Positions 7,449 through 16,874 of a stretch of DNA of 44,616 nucleotides are shown here, piece after piece. A program made the position numbers and the translations under genes. Source of the stretch: Deltaproteobacteria bacterium (GTDB lineage: Bacteria > Desulfobacterota > Desulfobacteria > Desulfobacterales > QNYZ01); assembly GCA_003973265.1 (NCBI GenBank), contig QNYZ01000027.1, positions 1 through 44,616 on the forward strand, written 5' to 3'. Position 1 is the first letter of the stretch, and each line of letters opens with the position of its first letter. Below the pieces are notes generated by a model. The model searched no databases and was not told the DNA's origin. It worked only from the letters and a program-made list of their open reading frames with translations.

Positions 7449-8783
7449 ATGGCAATAACTCAGGAAAAGAAAGCAGTATGGGGATGGGCGATGTACGACT
7501 GGGCGAACTCGGCCTTCGCCGTCACGGTGATGTCGGGATTCTTCCCGATCTTTTTTAAGGAATTCTGGAGTTACGGTGCCAATGTCAACTTAAGCACGGC
7601 CCGGCTGGGTCTGGCCAACGCTCTGGGGAGCCTGGTTGTTGCCCTGCTGGCACCCATTCTCGGTGCCGTGGCGGATAAAAGTGATGCCCGAAAAAAATTT
7701 CTTATCTTCTTTGCCTACCTCGGCGCCCTGATGACGGCCTCCCTGTTTCTCGTGGCAAAGGGGCAGTGGATGCTGGCCGTGTTCTGTTATTGCATGGGCG
7801 CCATCGGTTTTTCCGGCGCCAACATTTTTTACGATGCCCTGCTCCCTTCCGTTACCGGCCAGGGCCGCATCCACTATGTATCGAGCCTCGGATATTCCAT
7901 GGGATATCTCGGCGGCGGCCTGTTGTTTCTTTTTAACGTCCTGATCACCCTCAACCCTTCATGGGTCGGTCTGCCGGACGCCGCCGCGGCCATCCGCTGG
8001 TCCTTCTTATCCGTCGCGCTGTGGTGGGCCGGATTCACCATCATTACCATCTTATGGGTCCCCAAAGGAAAGACGATCGCGCCGAAGGTTCCCTTTTCTG
8101 AAATGGTCCGGAACGGCTTCAAACAGGTTCTGACCACGTTACGACATATTCGCCGGCTTAAAATGGTATTTCTATTCTTGATGGCCTACTGGCTCTACAT
8201 CGATGGCGTCGATACCATTGTCCGGATGGCCGTCGATTACGGCATGTCCATCGGATTTGCCGCAAACGACCTGATCGTGGCATTGTTGATCGTACAGTTC
8301 GTCGGGTTTCCGGCAGCGCTCGTCTTTGGAAAACTCGGCCAGCAATGGGGAGCACGCAAATCGATTTTCCTGGCGATTGCGGCGTATATGGGAGTAACGA
8401 TCTACGGGGCATTCATGTCCAAAAAGATTGATTTTTACGTTCTGGCCATCGTGGTCGGCCTGTTCCAGGGCGGAATTCAGGCACTGAGCCGTTCCTACTA
8501 CGCCGGCCTTATCCCTGCCGGACGGGAAGCTGAATTTTACGGGTTTTACAATATGCTGGGTAAATTCGCCGCCATTCTCGGACCGGCCCTCATGGGAATC
8601 GTCGGCCTGGTTTCCCGCCGTATCATGATGCCTGCCGCCCCCTCGCCTGAACAGGTCGTTGAAGTGGGGCGGCTGGCCTCGCGATTTTCCATCGCATCGG
8701 TTATCATTTTGTTTATTCTCGGCGCCCTGCTCTTCTTTTTTGTTGATGAAGAAAAGGCCCGCAACGATCTCAAACATTTTTAA
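7449..8783 (+). CDS. MFS transporter, UMF1/Atg22-like family
   Basis: The 444-residue integral membrane protein of about twelve helices belongs to the UMF1 (Atg22-like vacuolar effluxer) branch of the major facilitator superfamily. The N-terminal WGWAMYDWANSAFAVTV is diagnostic; the MFS loop signature is seen in LGAVADKSDARKK. In yeast the relative exports amino acids from the vacuole; bacterial substrates are mostly unknown, so none is assigned. It stands alone between the minisatellite and a bidirectional terminator shared with dnaA. Confidence 0.87.
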   Translation: MAITQEKKAVWGWAMYDWANSAFAVTVMSGFFPIFFKEFWSYGANVNLSTARLGLANALGSLVVALLAPILGAVADKSDARKKFLIFFAYLGALMTASLFLVAKGQWMLAVFCYCMGAIGFSGANIFYDALLPSVTGQGRIHYVSSLGYSMGYLGGGLLFLFNVLITLNPSWVGLPDAAAAIRWSFLSVALWWAGFTIITILWVPKGKTIAPKVPFSEMVRNGFKQVLTTLRHIRRLKMVFLFLMAYWLYIDGVDTIVRMAVDYGMSIGFAANDLIVALLIVQFVGFPAALVFGKLGQQWGARKSIFLAIAAYMGVTIYGAFMSKKIDFYVLAIVVGLFQGGIQALSRSYYAGLIPAGREAEFYGFYNMLGKFAAILGPALMGIVGLVSRRIMMPAAPSPEQVVEVGRLASRFSIASVIILFILGALLFFFVDEEKARNDLKHF

Positions 8784-8822
8784 TCATTCCCCCGGCGTCT
8801 TCATTATCGCCGCAACCAGCGC

Positions 8823-8862
8823 AAAAAAGCCATCGGGCAATATGCCCAATGGCTTTTGTTTT
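8823..8862. terminator. Bidirectional intrinsic terminator (transporter/dnaA)
   Basis: The hairpin GCCAT-C-GGGCA / TGCCC-A-ATGGC (8829-8839 with 8843-8853) has a 3-nt loop and one internal C/A mismatch. It is preceded by six A and followed by TTTT-G-TTTTT, so it can terminate both the rightward transporter and the leftward dnaA transcript. Confidence 0.85.
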
Positions 8863-8895
8863 TCTTTCGGGGATAGGGCCGGCACATGAAGGAGG

Positions 8896-10248
8896 TTACA
8901 CGTTGCCTGCCTCAATTTTCTTGTTTAACATTTCCACCTGTCTTTTTATCGTGGTTTCTTTGCGCATCGCATTTTCCACCGCACCCACCGCATGAATAAC
9001 GGTGGCATGGTACCGGTTAAACCGCTGGCCGATGGTCTGCAGCGGTGAATCCGTATGCACCCGCGAAAGATACATGGCAATCTGTCTCGGTTTTACAATC
9101 TGCTGCCGGCGGGATTTTGAGACCAGTTCGGCAACCGTCAGATCATATTCCCTGGCCACCAGTTTTTTAATCACATCGATGGTAATTTTTTTCCGGCGGC
9201 GCCCGATAATCTTTACAACATTCTCGGCCAGCGCCATGTTGACCGGTTCACTCATAAGAGAAGATCGTGTCATGACCCCGGTCAAACCGCTTTCAAGCTG
9301 GCGCACATCTTCGGTCAGTTCCGTGGCCAGATACCGAAGAATATCCATGGAAACCCCTGCCCGGCGCGCCTTCGCCTTTTTCTTAAGGATCCGCACGCGG
9401 GTGTTGAAATCCGGCGGTTCAATGTCTGATATCAAGCCGCTTTGTAACCGCGAGCGCAATTCCGGGGTCAATTTCGGGATGTCCCCGGGAAGGTAGCAAC
9501 TGGAAAAAATAACCGTTTTACCCGACTCGTACATGGTGTCGAGCATATGCGCCAGCTCAATCTGTGTCCGGTTCCGGCCGCTCAGATAGTGAATATCTTC
9601 AAGGATCAATACATCGCATCCATTTCGATATTTGCTTTTAAACCGATCCACCGAACCATGCCGGAAGGCACTGACCAGCTCATTGGTAAAATCTTCGGCC
9701 GTAATATAATACACCCGATCATTGGGAAATTCAGAAAGCACATGGTGACCAATGGCCTGGGACAGATGGCTTTTTCCCATTCCGGTCTTTGACATCAGAA
9801 GCAACGCGTTCTGCTGCTTGTTTTTGCACGACGCAAAAGAAAGAGACGCGGAAAAGGCAAAATCACTGTTGCCGCCGACAACAAACTGGTCAAAGGTAAA
9901 ATCCCTTCGTAAATACCGGCCGCTGTGAACCTGGACATTCATATTGGGCAGACCGAGCTGGACCGGTTTTTGTTTCCGGCGGGCAGCCGGGGTTCTGGAA
10001 CGGGTCGGCGAAGATTTTACTTCAAATGAAAATTCACAGCGCTGGCCCGTCAACTGGTCCATTTCGGACGTAATCAGATCATGATAGTTTTCATGGATCC
10101 GTTTTTTCGAAAATGAATTTACACAGTTCAACACCATCCGACCGTTGTCAATCCGGTCAAAACAGACCGGGTCGATCCACAGGTGGTATGCCTGTGAAGA
10201 CAGTTTCTTTTTCAGCTTCGCCTTTACCTGTTCCCAAACAGCTTCCAT
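8896..10248 (-). CDS. dnaA: DnaA-type replication initiator, divergent
   Basis: The 450-residue protein has DnaA architecture: domain I (1-80), a short basic linker (80-110), AAA+ domain III (115-330) and DNA-binding domain IV (355-450). Walker A is KTGMGKS (154-160), Walker B LILED (214-218), the arginine-finger region ELRSRLQSG (263-271) and sensor II VRQLE (315-319). Domain IV keeps KPRQIAMYLSR, but the DNA-contact signature normally GGRDHTTV is NRYHATV (411-417): one residue is missing and the base-contacting Asp and first Thr are Tyr and Ala. It may read a different box, as a second DnaA or a lineage-specific initiator. The expected oriC neighbours dnaN, recF and gyrB are absent. A 582-bp non-coding stretch lies upstream. 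Confidence 0.88.
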   Translation of the reverse strand: MEAVWEQVKAKLKKKLSSQAYHLWIDPVCFDRIDNGRMVLNCVNSFSKKRIHENYHDLITSEMDQLTGQRCEFSFEVKSSPTRSRTPAARRKQKPVQLGLPNMNVQVHSGRYLRRDFTFDQFVVGGNSDFAFSASLSFASCKNKQQNALLLMSKTGMGKSHLSQAIGHHVLSEFPNDRVYYITAEDFTNELVSAFRHGSVDRFKSKYRNGCDVLILEDIHYLSGRNRTQIELAHMLDTMYESGKTVIFSSCYLPGDIPKLTPELRSRLQSGLISDIEPPDFNTRVRILKKKAKARRAGVSMDILRYLATELTEDVRQLESGLTGVMTRSSLMSEPVNMALAENVVKIIGRRRKKITIDVIKKLVAREYDLTVAELVSKSRRQQIVKPRQIAMYLSRVHTDSPLQTIGQRFNRYHATVIHAVGAVENAMRKETTIKRQVEMLNKKIEAGNV

Positions 10249-10830
10249 AGATATCCAGTTCTTTTCACAATATAATTGGGCAAAGGAATAAAAACCTAAA
10301 AACCTTACGACATTAGTAGCGGAAATATTTAAGTCTGGATTGATTTTCCAGAGGATTAACAGTGAAGCAGAGTTAAACGTTTTTTATGAGTTCTAATATT
10401 TCAAGTCAACCCGAACCGACGGCGATTTTCCCCCACGCTCGCAATCACTTATTAACAATCCATAAGCATTTATTTTAGATACAAATATTACCACTCGCAC
10501 ATCAACTGTTTTAAAATACAACAGATACGATCTGCCGAATTTTTTAAGTATTTTAAATAGATCCATCCATCCCGCTGGTTGTCAACATTTTTCAATTTCT
10601 CGTATTTTCTCCGATTTTCATCCGATAGCTCAGAAATTCAATTTATTTAATCGCATTTAGCGGCCACCAGTCGACGGTTCGAATCCGGTTTACAAAAATG
10701 TATTTGCCCGTTAGAATGACCGGGTTAATGAATCTGCAAAGCGATAACATATTCAACCGTATTATTATGCGCTTAACAAATTTATCAGGATATTGCCGCC
10801 GATCACTGCCATAAGGACCCATGGATTCCG
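10249..10830. other. 582-bp AT-rich non-coding region between dnaA and uvrA
   Basis: This is the longest gene-free stretch in the window, clearly AT-richer than its neighbours. It separates the divergent dnaA and uvrA genes and must hold both promoters. I looked for classical DnaA boxes (TTATNCACA on either strand) and found none that match well; AT-rich tracts such as TTTTTTAAGTATTTTAAATA and a CTTAT/ATAAG inverted repeat near 10448-10466 are present. A GC-richer patch at 10626-10690 resembles a decayed tRNA. An origin of replication is possible but not supported by recognised boxes. Confidence 0.55.
10626..10690 (+). other. Degenerate tRNA-like remnant (possible attachment-site scar)
   Basis: TAGCTCAG, typical of tRNA positions 8-15, is followed 52 nt later by a T-arm core GGTTCGAATCC, close to the spacing in a real tRNA. 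The acceptor ends, D-stem and anticodon stem do not pair, and the T-stem has a mismatch, so no functional tRNA is encoded. It could be a fossil tRNA, a 3' tRNA fragment left by an integrative element, or chance. Confidence 0.3.
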
Positions 10831-13644
10831 ATGCATTCAGACACCATTATTATACGAGGTGCCCGCCAGCACAACCTGAAAAATGTGGATGTCGATCTGC
10901 CCCGAGACCGCCTGATCGTGATCACCGGTCTCTCCGGGTCCGGAAAATCGACACTGGCCTTCGACACGTTGTACGCCGAGGGCCAGCGCCGCTATGTTGA
11001 ATCGCTTTCGACGTACGCCCGTCAGTTCCTGGAGCGCCTGGACAAGCCCGATGTCGATTTAATTGACGGCCTGTCACCGGCCATCGCCATTGAGCAGAAA
11101 TCGGCCAGCCACAACCCGCGTTCGACGGTGGGAACCGTTACGGAAATATACGACTACCTGCGGCTGCTCTATGCCCGAGTCGGAACCCCGTACTGCCCCC
11201 TTTGCCACAAACCGGTTTCCGGCCAGAGCCTGGATCAAATCATGGACCAGGTGAAGGCCCTGGATGACGGCACCAGAATAATCATCCTGGCCCCTCTGGT
11301 TTCCGGCCGGAAAGGAACACACGCCGACCGCTTCAATCAACTCCGCAAACAGGGATTTGCCAGGGTCCGCATCGATGGCCGTCTCTTTGAGATCGACGAT
11401 ATCCCCCGTCTGAAAAAGAATGTACCTCACGATATCGAAGTCGTCATTGATCGCCTCATCGTCAAAGCGGCCATGACCAACAGGCTGGCGGATTCTCTGG
11501 AACTGGCCCTGGCTCAGGGCTCGGGAGCAGCCATCGTGGCCGCTGAAAATAATAAATCGATCACCTTTAATGAGCAGGCAACCTGCACGACCTGCGGCTT
11601 TACCATCCCGGAACTGACCCCGGCCAGTTTTTCGTTTAACTCTCCCCAGGGTGCCTGTACGGCCTGCGACGGGCTGGGGGCCTCTTTCGAGTTCGACCCG
11701 GACAAGATTATTCCCAATCCGACGCTTTCCCTCAGGGACGGGGCCGTCGAAATGTGGGCCAACCGCCATTCCGTCTACTTCGCCGAGTTTTTAGAATCAT
11801 TGACAGGCCATTTCGGCGAAGATATCTATACGCCCTACCAGGAGCTGTCCGACCGGTTTAAACAGGTCCTTTTATACGGATCCGGAGACGATGAGATTCC
11901 GTTTTATACCGTTCAAAACGGTCGCCGGCAGCCCAGGCCCAAATCGTTTGAAGGGATCATTCCCAACCTCGAACGACGATACCGCCAGACCGATTCGCCC
12001 CGGGCCCGTGAAGAGATCAAACGGTACATGTCGTTTACTGTCTGCCGGACCTGCCGGGGGTCAAGGTTAAACGAGGTCAGCCGCGCCGTTACGATCAACG
12101 GCACTGCTGTTTTTGAAATGACGGCACTGCCGGTGGCCAGGCTCCGCCGCTTCCTAACGGATCTGGGCCTGACCGACAAACAAAAAGCCATCGCCGGCCG
12201 CATACTCAAGGCAATATTCCATCGCCTGGAATTTCTGGAAAATGTCGGCCTCGGTTACCTGACCCTTAACCGGTCCGCCGATACGCTGTCCGGCGGTGAA
12301 AGCCAGCGAATCCGCCTGGCCACTCAGATTGGCGCCAGGCTGACCGGTGTGCTCTATGTCCTGGACGAACCGAGTATCGGGCTTCACCAGCGGGATAATC
12401 AACGGCTGCTCGATACCCTCTTCCAGATGCGGGACATGGGGAACACGGTTCTGGTCGTGGAACATGACGAAGAAACCATCCGGGCGGCGGATTACGTCAT
12501 CGACATGGGGCCCGGTGCCGGGGTTAATGGGGGCCAGGTTGTTTTTGCAGGGCCTCCAGCGGCATTGTGTAAAGAAGAAAATTCGCTGACCGGTGCGTAT
12601 CTGTCCGGCCGGAAAAAAATCAGTGTGCCGTCCGCACGACGCCATACCCGTTCAGAAAAAATCGTGATCCACGGGGCGTCTGAAAATAACCTCAACCATA
12701 TTGATGTGACTTTTCCCCTGGGATGCCTGGTCTGCATTACCGGGGTTTCCGGATCGGGAAAATCGACCCTGGCGATTCGTACCTTGTACCATGCGCTCCT
12801 CCAGCACCTCAACCGCGTCCACATCTCTTCCGGCAGACATGCCCGCATCAGCGGACTCGGGCAGCTGGATAAAGTCGTCAACATCGACCAGGCCCCTATC
12901 GGCCGGACCCCGCGTTCCAACCCGGTAACCTATACCGGCGTATTCACGTTCATCCGGGAACTGTTTGCCAAAACACCGGAAGCCAGGGCCCGCGGCTACA
13001 AGTCCGGCCGGTTCAGTTTCAATGTCAAAGGGGGCCGCTGCGAAGCCTGCCGGGGAGACGGCATCGTCAAAGTCGAAATGCATTTTCTGCCCAATGTCTA
13101 CGTGACCTGTGATGTGTGTAACGGAAAACGCTACAATAGGGAAACCCTGGAAATTCGATACAAAGGCTACGATATCGCCCAGGTACTCGACATGACGGTC
13201 AACCAGTGCTTAATTTTTTTCAGGAGAATCCCTTCGGTTCGGCTCAAGTTGCAGACACTGGTGGATGTCGGCCTGGGATACGTCAAGATTGGTCAGCCGG
13301 GCACGACCCTTTCCGGGGGCGAAGCCCAGCGGGTCAAACTGGCCAGGGAACTGAGCCGCAAAGGCACCGGCCATACCCTTTACATCATGGACGAACCCAC
13401 CACGGGCCTGCACACGGACGACATCCGGCAACTGCTGGTCGTACTCAACCGCCTGGTCGATGCCGGCAACACCATTGTCATCATTGAACATAACCTCGAC
13501 GTCATTAAAACGGCGGACTACATTGTCGATCTGGGCCCCGAAGGCGGGGATGCGGGGGGCAACGTCGTGGCCAGAGGTACACCCGAGGAAGTGGCTGCCA
13601 ATCCAGCCTCATACACCGGTAAATATTTGAGGAAAGTACTTTGA
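10831..13644 (+). CDS. uvrA: UvrA, excinuclease ABC subunit A
   Basis: UvrA is the dimeric ABC ATPase that finds DNA lesions and loads UvrB in nucleotide excision repair. The 937-residue protein has both ATPase modules: Walker [10 protein letters not shown] (33-41) and GVSGSGKST (second half), with signatures [12 protein letters not shown] and [12 protein letters not shown]. It has two zinc-binding pairs (CPLC...CTTC and CEAC...CDVC) and the conserved [13 protein letters not shown] and [13 protein letters not shown] segments. The length is normal. AAGGA lies about 14 nt from the chosen ATG, longer than usual, while an out-of-frame ATG sits at better spacing (10821); the protein start still fits the family. 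Confidence 0.97.
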   Translation: MHSDTIIIRGARQHNLKNVDVDLPRDRLIVITGLSGSGKSTLAFDTLYAEGQRRYVESLSTYARQFLERLDKPDVDLIDGLSPAIAIEQKSASHNPRSTVGTVTEIYDYLRLLYARVGTPYCPLCHKPVSGQSLDQIMDQVKALDDGTRIIILAPLVSGRKGTHADRFNQLRKQGFARVRIDGRLFEIDDIPRLKKNVPHDIEVVIDRLIVKAAMTNRLADSLELALAQGSGAAIVAAENNKSITFNEQATCTTCGFTIPELTPASFSFNSPQGACTACDGLGASFEFDPDKIIPNPTLSLRDGAVEMWANRHSVYFAEFLESLTGHFGEDIYTPYQELSDRFKQVLLYGSGDDEIPFYTVQNGRRQPRPKSFEGIIPNLERRYRQTDSPRAREEIKRYMSFTVCRTCRGSRLNEVSRAVTINGTAVFEMTALPVARLRRFLTDLGLTDKQKAIAGRILKAIFHRLEFLENVGLGYLTLNRSADTLSGGESQRIRLATQIGARLTGVLYVLDEPSIGLHQRDNQRLLDTLFQMRDMGNTVLVVEHDEETIRAADYVIDMGPGAGVNGGQVVFAGPPAALCKEENSLTGAYLSGRKKISVPSARRHTRSEKIVIHGASENNLNHIDVTFPLGCLVCITGVSGSGKSTLAIRTLYHALLQHLNRVHISSGRHARISGLGQLDKVVNIDQAPIGRTPRSNPVTYTGVFTFIRELFAKTPEARARGYKSGRFSFNVKGGRCEACRGDGIVKVEMHFLPNVYVTCDVCNGKRYNRETLEIRYKGYDIAQVLDMTVNQCLIFFRRIPSVRLKLQTLVDVGLGYVKIGQPGTTLSGGEAQRVKLARELSRKGTGHTLYIMDEPTTGLHTDDIRQLLVVLNRLVDAGNTIVIIEHNLDVIKTADYIVDLGPEGGDAGGNVVARGTPEEVAANPASYTGKYLRKVL

Positions 13645-13711
13645 CCGGATACACGGCCGGCTCCAAAGTGACCCGTCTGAAGAATGACAACAGAAAGCAA
13701 AAAGGAGCGTC

Positions 13712-15319
13712 ATGACCCGAATGATTTATCTTGTCCACCTTGCCGCCATCTTTGCCATCGGCATGCTCTCAACGGCAGGGGCGACAACATACTACATCTC
13801 TCCCCAGGGTTCAGACGGCAGCAACGGGACGTCAACCCTGGGCCCATGGGCGACCTTTTCCCATGCGGATACGCAACTGCATCCGGGAGATACCCTGGTG
13901 ATCATGGATGGGACGTATCACCAGATAATCCGGCCAACACATTCCGGCACGCGGGCAGAAGGATATATCACCTACAAAGCCCGGCACAATTTCAAGGCCA
14001 TTATTGCCCCCGCAGTTGACACGGGAAGAGCGTCCATCGAAGTATTTTCCTGCCCGGGATGCGGCGGCGGAGGAAACACCCCGGTCCTGGGGTATCTGAA
14101 GTTTGAAGGACTTATTGCAAGAGCCATCGGTGAGAATTCCGCCATCAGTCTCTATTCCCGAGACGATGCGGCCGTCGACGAAATGACCCACCATATTATA
14201 GTCAGGAAATGTGGTTTTTTTGGAAGCGCTCAGGAGTCTAATTCTTCCGTTATAGACCTGGGCAATAATTTAAGAGACAGCCTGGTTGAAGATGTATTTT
14301 CCTACGGGAAAAGCCGCAAGGCGGGGCAGGCGTTCGGCTGCCTGCGGGTAACGGTGCGACGGGCTGTTTTGCGGTATGACTATTGGGAAGGTGATAACTA
14401 CAAGCCCAATGATCCCAGAACTACTTTTTCGGGATACAATACCCAGGACAGTATTTTTGAAAACATTATCGCCCTTGACGCCGCACGGACGCCGCCGGGA
14501 TATTCTGCTGATCGCGCGGGGTTTGCCGCTGCCGGCAATGAGACACCGGCGACATTGTCCGGTTCAATCCGCAATAAATACCTTGGACTTGTCATTATCA
14601 ATAACTTTGCAAACGGTGTGGATGTCAATGGCGGCTCCGGTAACCCGAACGAAGATCTTGTTTTCAGGGATATCCTCTCCTGGGGCGGTAGAAATGACGG
14701 GTACGGTTTTAATGTGCAGGGAAATGACAACGGCTCCCACTATTCATTCATGACCATCGGTAACAACGAGAGTTCCGGCTTCAGGCTTGATCCCTACCCT
14801 CACGCCCCCATAACAAATGAGACGGTCACAAACATCTTCTCCACCGGTAATGGCGTACTGGCCTTTATTTACAACCCGGGGCAAGTCACGTCCTTTAAGA
14901 ATAATTCATCAGCCAATGTGAACACGGAATATGACAATCAGGCGCTTGAACCGCAATATGCGCCTGACATCTCCGAACGTTTTCTTGACCCGGTCATGGT
15001 GCCGGGACATGCACGGGGGGCAACGATAGTTCGCCGTTATGTTGACGGCCAGTTGACAAATACCCCGCTGTGGCCCTGGCCGGATGAAGATACCATCAAG
15101 GCGTTCATGTGCAACCCGGCCGACCTTGCGACAGTACATCGACTGAATCCGGCCGACCCGCTGTTTGTGGGACGGCCGGGCTGGTGTGAGACCGACAAGA
15201 CGCTCACCGAGTACATCTGGGAATTTAACGGTGCACGCTGCCCGAATGATATCTGCAACGGCACGGGCAGGGGCAATATTTTATCACCCGCTATTCCATT
15301 TTTGCTGCTGCAAAAGTGA
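13712..15319 (+). CDS. Secreted right-handed parallel beta-helix protein
   Basis: The 535-residue protein begins with a Sec signal peptide (hydrophobic LVHLAAIFAIGMLSTAGA, likely cut near residue 25) followed by TTYYISPQGSDGSNGTS, the usual opening of secreted beta-helix/pectate-lyase-like proteins. The middle is rich in short strands with Asn ladders (DNGSHYSFMTIGNNESSG, NGVDVNGGSGN), consistent with a solenoid that often binds or cleaves polysaccharide. No catalytic residues can be assigned. Cysteines occur in a glycine-rich CPGCGGGG patch and near the C-terminus. AAAGGAG precedes the ATG. It is not in an obvious operon. Confidence 0.75.
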   Translation: MTRMIYLVHLAAIFAIGMLSTAGATTYYISPQGSDGSNGTSTLGPWATFSHADTQLHPGDTLVIMDGTYHQIIRPTHSGTRAEGYITYKARHNFKAIIAPAVDTGRASIEVFSCPGCGGGGNTPVLGYLKFEGLIARAIGENSAISLYSRDDAAVDEMTHHIIVRKCGFFGSAQESNSSVIDLGNNLRDSLVEDVFSYGKSRKAGQAFGCLRVTVRRAVLRYDYWEGDNYKPNDPRTTFSGYNTQDSIFENIIALDAARTPPGYSADRAGFAAAGNETPATLSGSIRNKYLGLVIINNFANGVDVNGGSGNPNEDLVFRDILSWGGRNDGYGFNVQGNDNGSHYSFMTIGNNESSGFRLDPYPHAPITNETVTNIFSTGNGVLAFIYNPGQVTSFKNNSSANVNTEYDNQALEPQYAPDISERFLDPVMVPGHARGATIVRRYVDGQLTNTPLWPWPDEDTIKAFMCNPADLATVHRLNPADPLFVGRPGWCETDKTLTEYIWEFNGARCPNDICNGTGRGNILSPAIPFLLLQK

Positions 15320-15323
15320 TTTA

Positions 15324-15349
15324 CCGCCCGCCTGAACGACAGGGGGCGG
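15324..15349. terminator. Strong GC hairpin after the beta-helix gene
   Basis: CCGCCC(G)CCTG pairs with CAGGGGGCGG around a 5-nt loop, giving ten pairs with one bulged G, starting 5 nt after the stop codon. There is no U-tract, so this may be a pause or mRNA-stability hairpin rather than a classic intrinsic terminator. Confidence 0.4.
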
Positions 15350-15492
15350 ACCCGGACTGAACCTTTTGAACGTGACACTTTCTCCCGATACTGGTATATG
15401 CAAATCTCGAAATTCTGGCGGGATACCTGCTTAATCTGCCAGTCACCGGGAACAGGTCACCGGGATCAGCCACCAACCAGGACGGAAACCCC

Positions 15493-15798
15493 ATGAAGCC
15501 AAGAATAAAAACAGCCGCGACGCTGACACCGGACGGCGGTGAAATGACGCTTTACCAGCATGACCGTGATTTTTCGATCGTGGTCAATGGTGAAGATTTA
15601 ATGCACAGCCGCCGCCATGAGTCTGAACTGGCACTGGCGCGGCTGGGGGGGAACCGCGGGCGTTGCCCCATCGACAGCAATCCAAGCGACATCGCCGGCC
15701 GCGCTGAAGAAACCAGAATGTCCATCGGTATACTGGATCATCATCCGTTCACCCGGTGCCAATTAAGCCGGTACCAATTAAGAAAGGAACGCTCATGA
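15493..15798 (+). pseudogene. Truncated N-terminus of a spermidine-synthase-like protein
   Basis: The first 52 or so residues (TPDGGEMTLYQHDRDF, VNGEDLMHSRRHESELALARLG) match the N-terminal domain I recall for spermidine-synthase-like methyltransferase-fold proteins, where a Rossmann segment of the type VLIGGLGMG should follow. Here the homology stops near 15650 and the frame continues into unrelated sequence for about 45 residues, running past the start of the next gene. The catalytic domain is absent, so I read this as a broken gene left by a deletion or rearrangement. A real small protein is the less likely alternative. Confidence 0.5.
15753..15782. repeat. 15-bp tandem duplication before a ribosome site
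   Basis: CCGGTGCCAATTAAG is followed immediately by CCGGTACCAATTAAG, one mismatch in 15. It abuts the AGAAAGGAAC ribosome site of the methyltransferase gene, so the duplication changes the leader of that gene. Confidence 0.8.
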
Positions 15799-16592
15799 CC
15801 GTTTATCACTGGAATGCCGAAGATTACGAAAAGCATTCCCGGGGCCAGCAAAAATGGGCCGGAGAATTAATCACCCGGCTGGATCTGAACGGATCCGAGC
15901 AGGTGCTTGATATCGGGTGCGGTGATGGCCGGGTAACGGCTGAAATTGCCGGTCTGCTGCCCGCAGGACAGGCCGTCGGGGTTGACAGCTCGGACGCGAT
16001 GATCAGCCGGGCCGGGAAAAAGTACCCGCCGGACAAGTATTCGAACCTGTCTTTCCGACAGATGGATGCCCGATATCTGTCGTTTGACGGGACATTTGAT
16101 ATCGTCTTTTCAAATGCCGCCCTGCACTGGGTGAAAAACCATGCGCCGGTGGTCAACGGGATCTTTAAAGCCCTGAAACCCGGCGGCAGAATACTGCTGC
16201 AGATGGGTGGAAAAGGAAATGCCGGCGATGTGTTATCTGTATTGGACAGTATTTTGCCTGACCCGCAATGGAAATCGTATTTTGATCATTTCGGATTTCC
16301 TTATGGGTTTCTCGGAAGGAAAGCATACGAGGAGTTGTTGGATAAGGCTGGCTTTAAAATCGACCGCGTTGAGCTGATTCCCAAGAATATGGAACTGGCC
16401 GGGCAATCCGGCCTGGAAGGATGGATCCGGACCACATGGCTGCCGTACACCAGCCGGGTCCCCGAAGAAAAAAAAGACGAATTTATCCGCGCGATATCGA
16501 CGGCGTATATGAAAAATTTTCCCATGGATTCTGACGGGATCGTTCATGTCGCCATGGTCAGGCTGGAAGTGGAAGCGAGGAAAAACGGCTGA
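15795..16592 (+). CDS. Class I SAM-dependent methyltransferase
   Basis: This 265-residue cytoplasmic methyltransferase has motif I VLDIGCGDGRVTAEI near residues 37-51, VGVDSSDAMI as the acidic loop, the QMDAR segment, DIVFSNAALHWV (motif IV/post II) and LKPGGRILLQM. The overall form (short N-terminal YHWNAEDYEKHSRGQQKWA, HW after motif IV) resembles trans-aconitate 2-methyltransferase-like and malonyl-ACP methyltransferase-like proteins; the substrate cannot be named. I prefer the ATG at 15795 with GGAAC 4-5 nt upstream over an in-frame start at 15756, which lies within the tandem duplication. Confidence 0.85.
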   Translation: MTVYHWNAEDYEKHSRGQQKWAGELITRLDLNGSEQVLDIGCGDGRVTAEIAGLLPAGQAVGVDSSDAMISRAGKKYPPDKYSNLSFRQMDARYLSFDGTFDIVFSNAALHWVKNHAPVVNGIFKALKPGGRILLQMGGKGNAGDVLSVLDSILPDPQWKSYFDHFGFPYGFLGRKAYEELLDKAGFKIDRVELIPKNMELAGQSGLEGWIRTTWLPYTSRVPEEKKDEFIRAISTAYMKNFPMDSDGIVHVAMVRLEVEARKNG

Positions 16593-16795
16593 GCAGGCAA
16601 CCGGGCAGATCTTTTCACAAGTCGTCTATTGCTTCACCGGATGATGGGCTGCACAATAAGCAGTACCTTTTACCGGCCGCCGCCTGCACCGGCCTGACCG
16701 GTACAGGGCACCCGGAACATCCTGTTATCAATCTCAGAACCGGCGACAACCATTAAATGGATCGGTTCATCCATACAGAACCGGAACCGGTCGGC

Positions 16796-16825
16796 ATCAT
16801 CCATGACGCTATCATCCATGACGCT
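16796..16825. repeat. Perfect 15-bp tandem duplication
   Basis: ATCATCCATGACGCT occurs twice in direct succession without mismatch, in the gap between the methyltransferase and the actin gene. The repeat is intergenic with respect to the annotated genes. Confidence 0.85.
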
Positions 16826-16874
16826 GCCCATGATTCACGCCTTCATGGTTATCAAGAAAGTCGTAAACAACTAT

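Noticed and set aside
7216..7455. Minus-strand frames with repeated FSYPGF/FMSRFSCPGF-like peptides
   Set aside because: They are the 14-bp minisatellite translated in several frames; the period is not a multiple of three and two overlapping frames look equally repetitive.
10626..10690. Functional tRNA gene
   Set aside because: Acceptor, D and anticodon stems do not form and there is no matching 3' end.
10249..10830. Classical oriC with DnaA boxes
   Set aside because: I could not find convincing TTATNCACA sites on either strand, so it is reported only as a candidate region.
12154..12645. Long antisense frames within uvrA and other GC-rich genes
   Set aside because: These are codon-bias shadows of strongly supported genes on the opposite strand.
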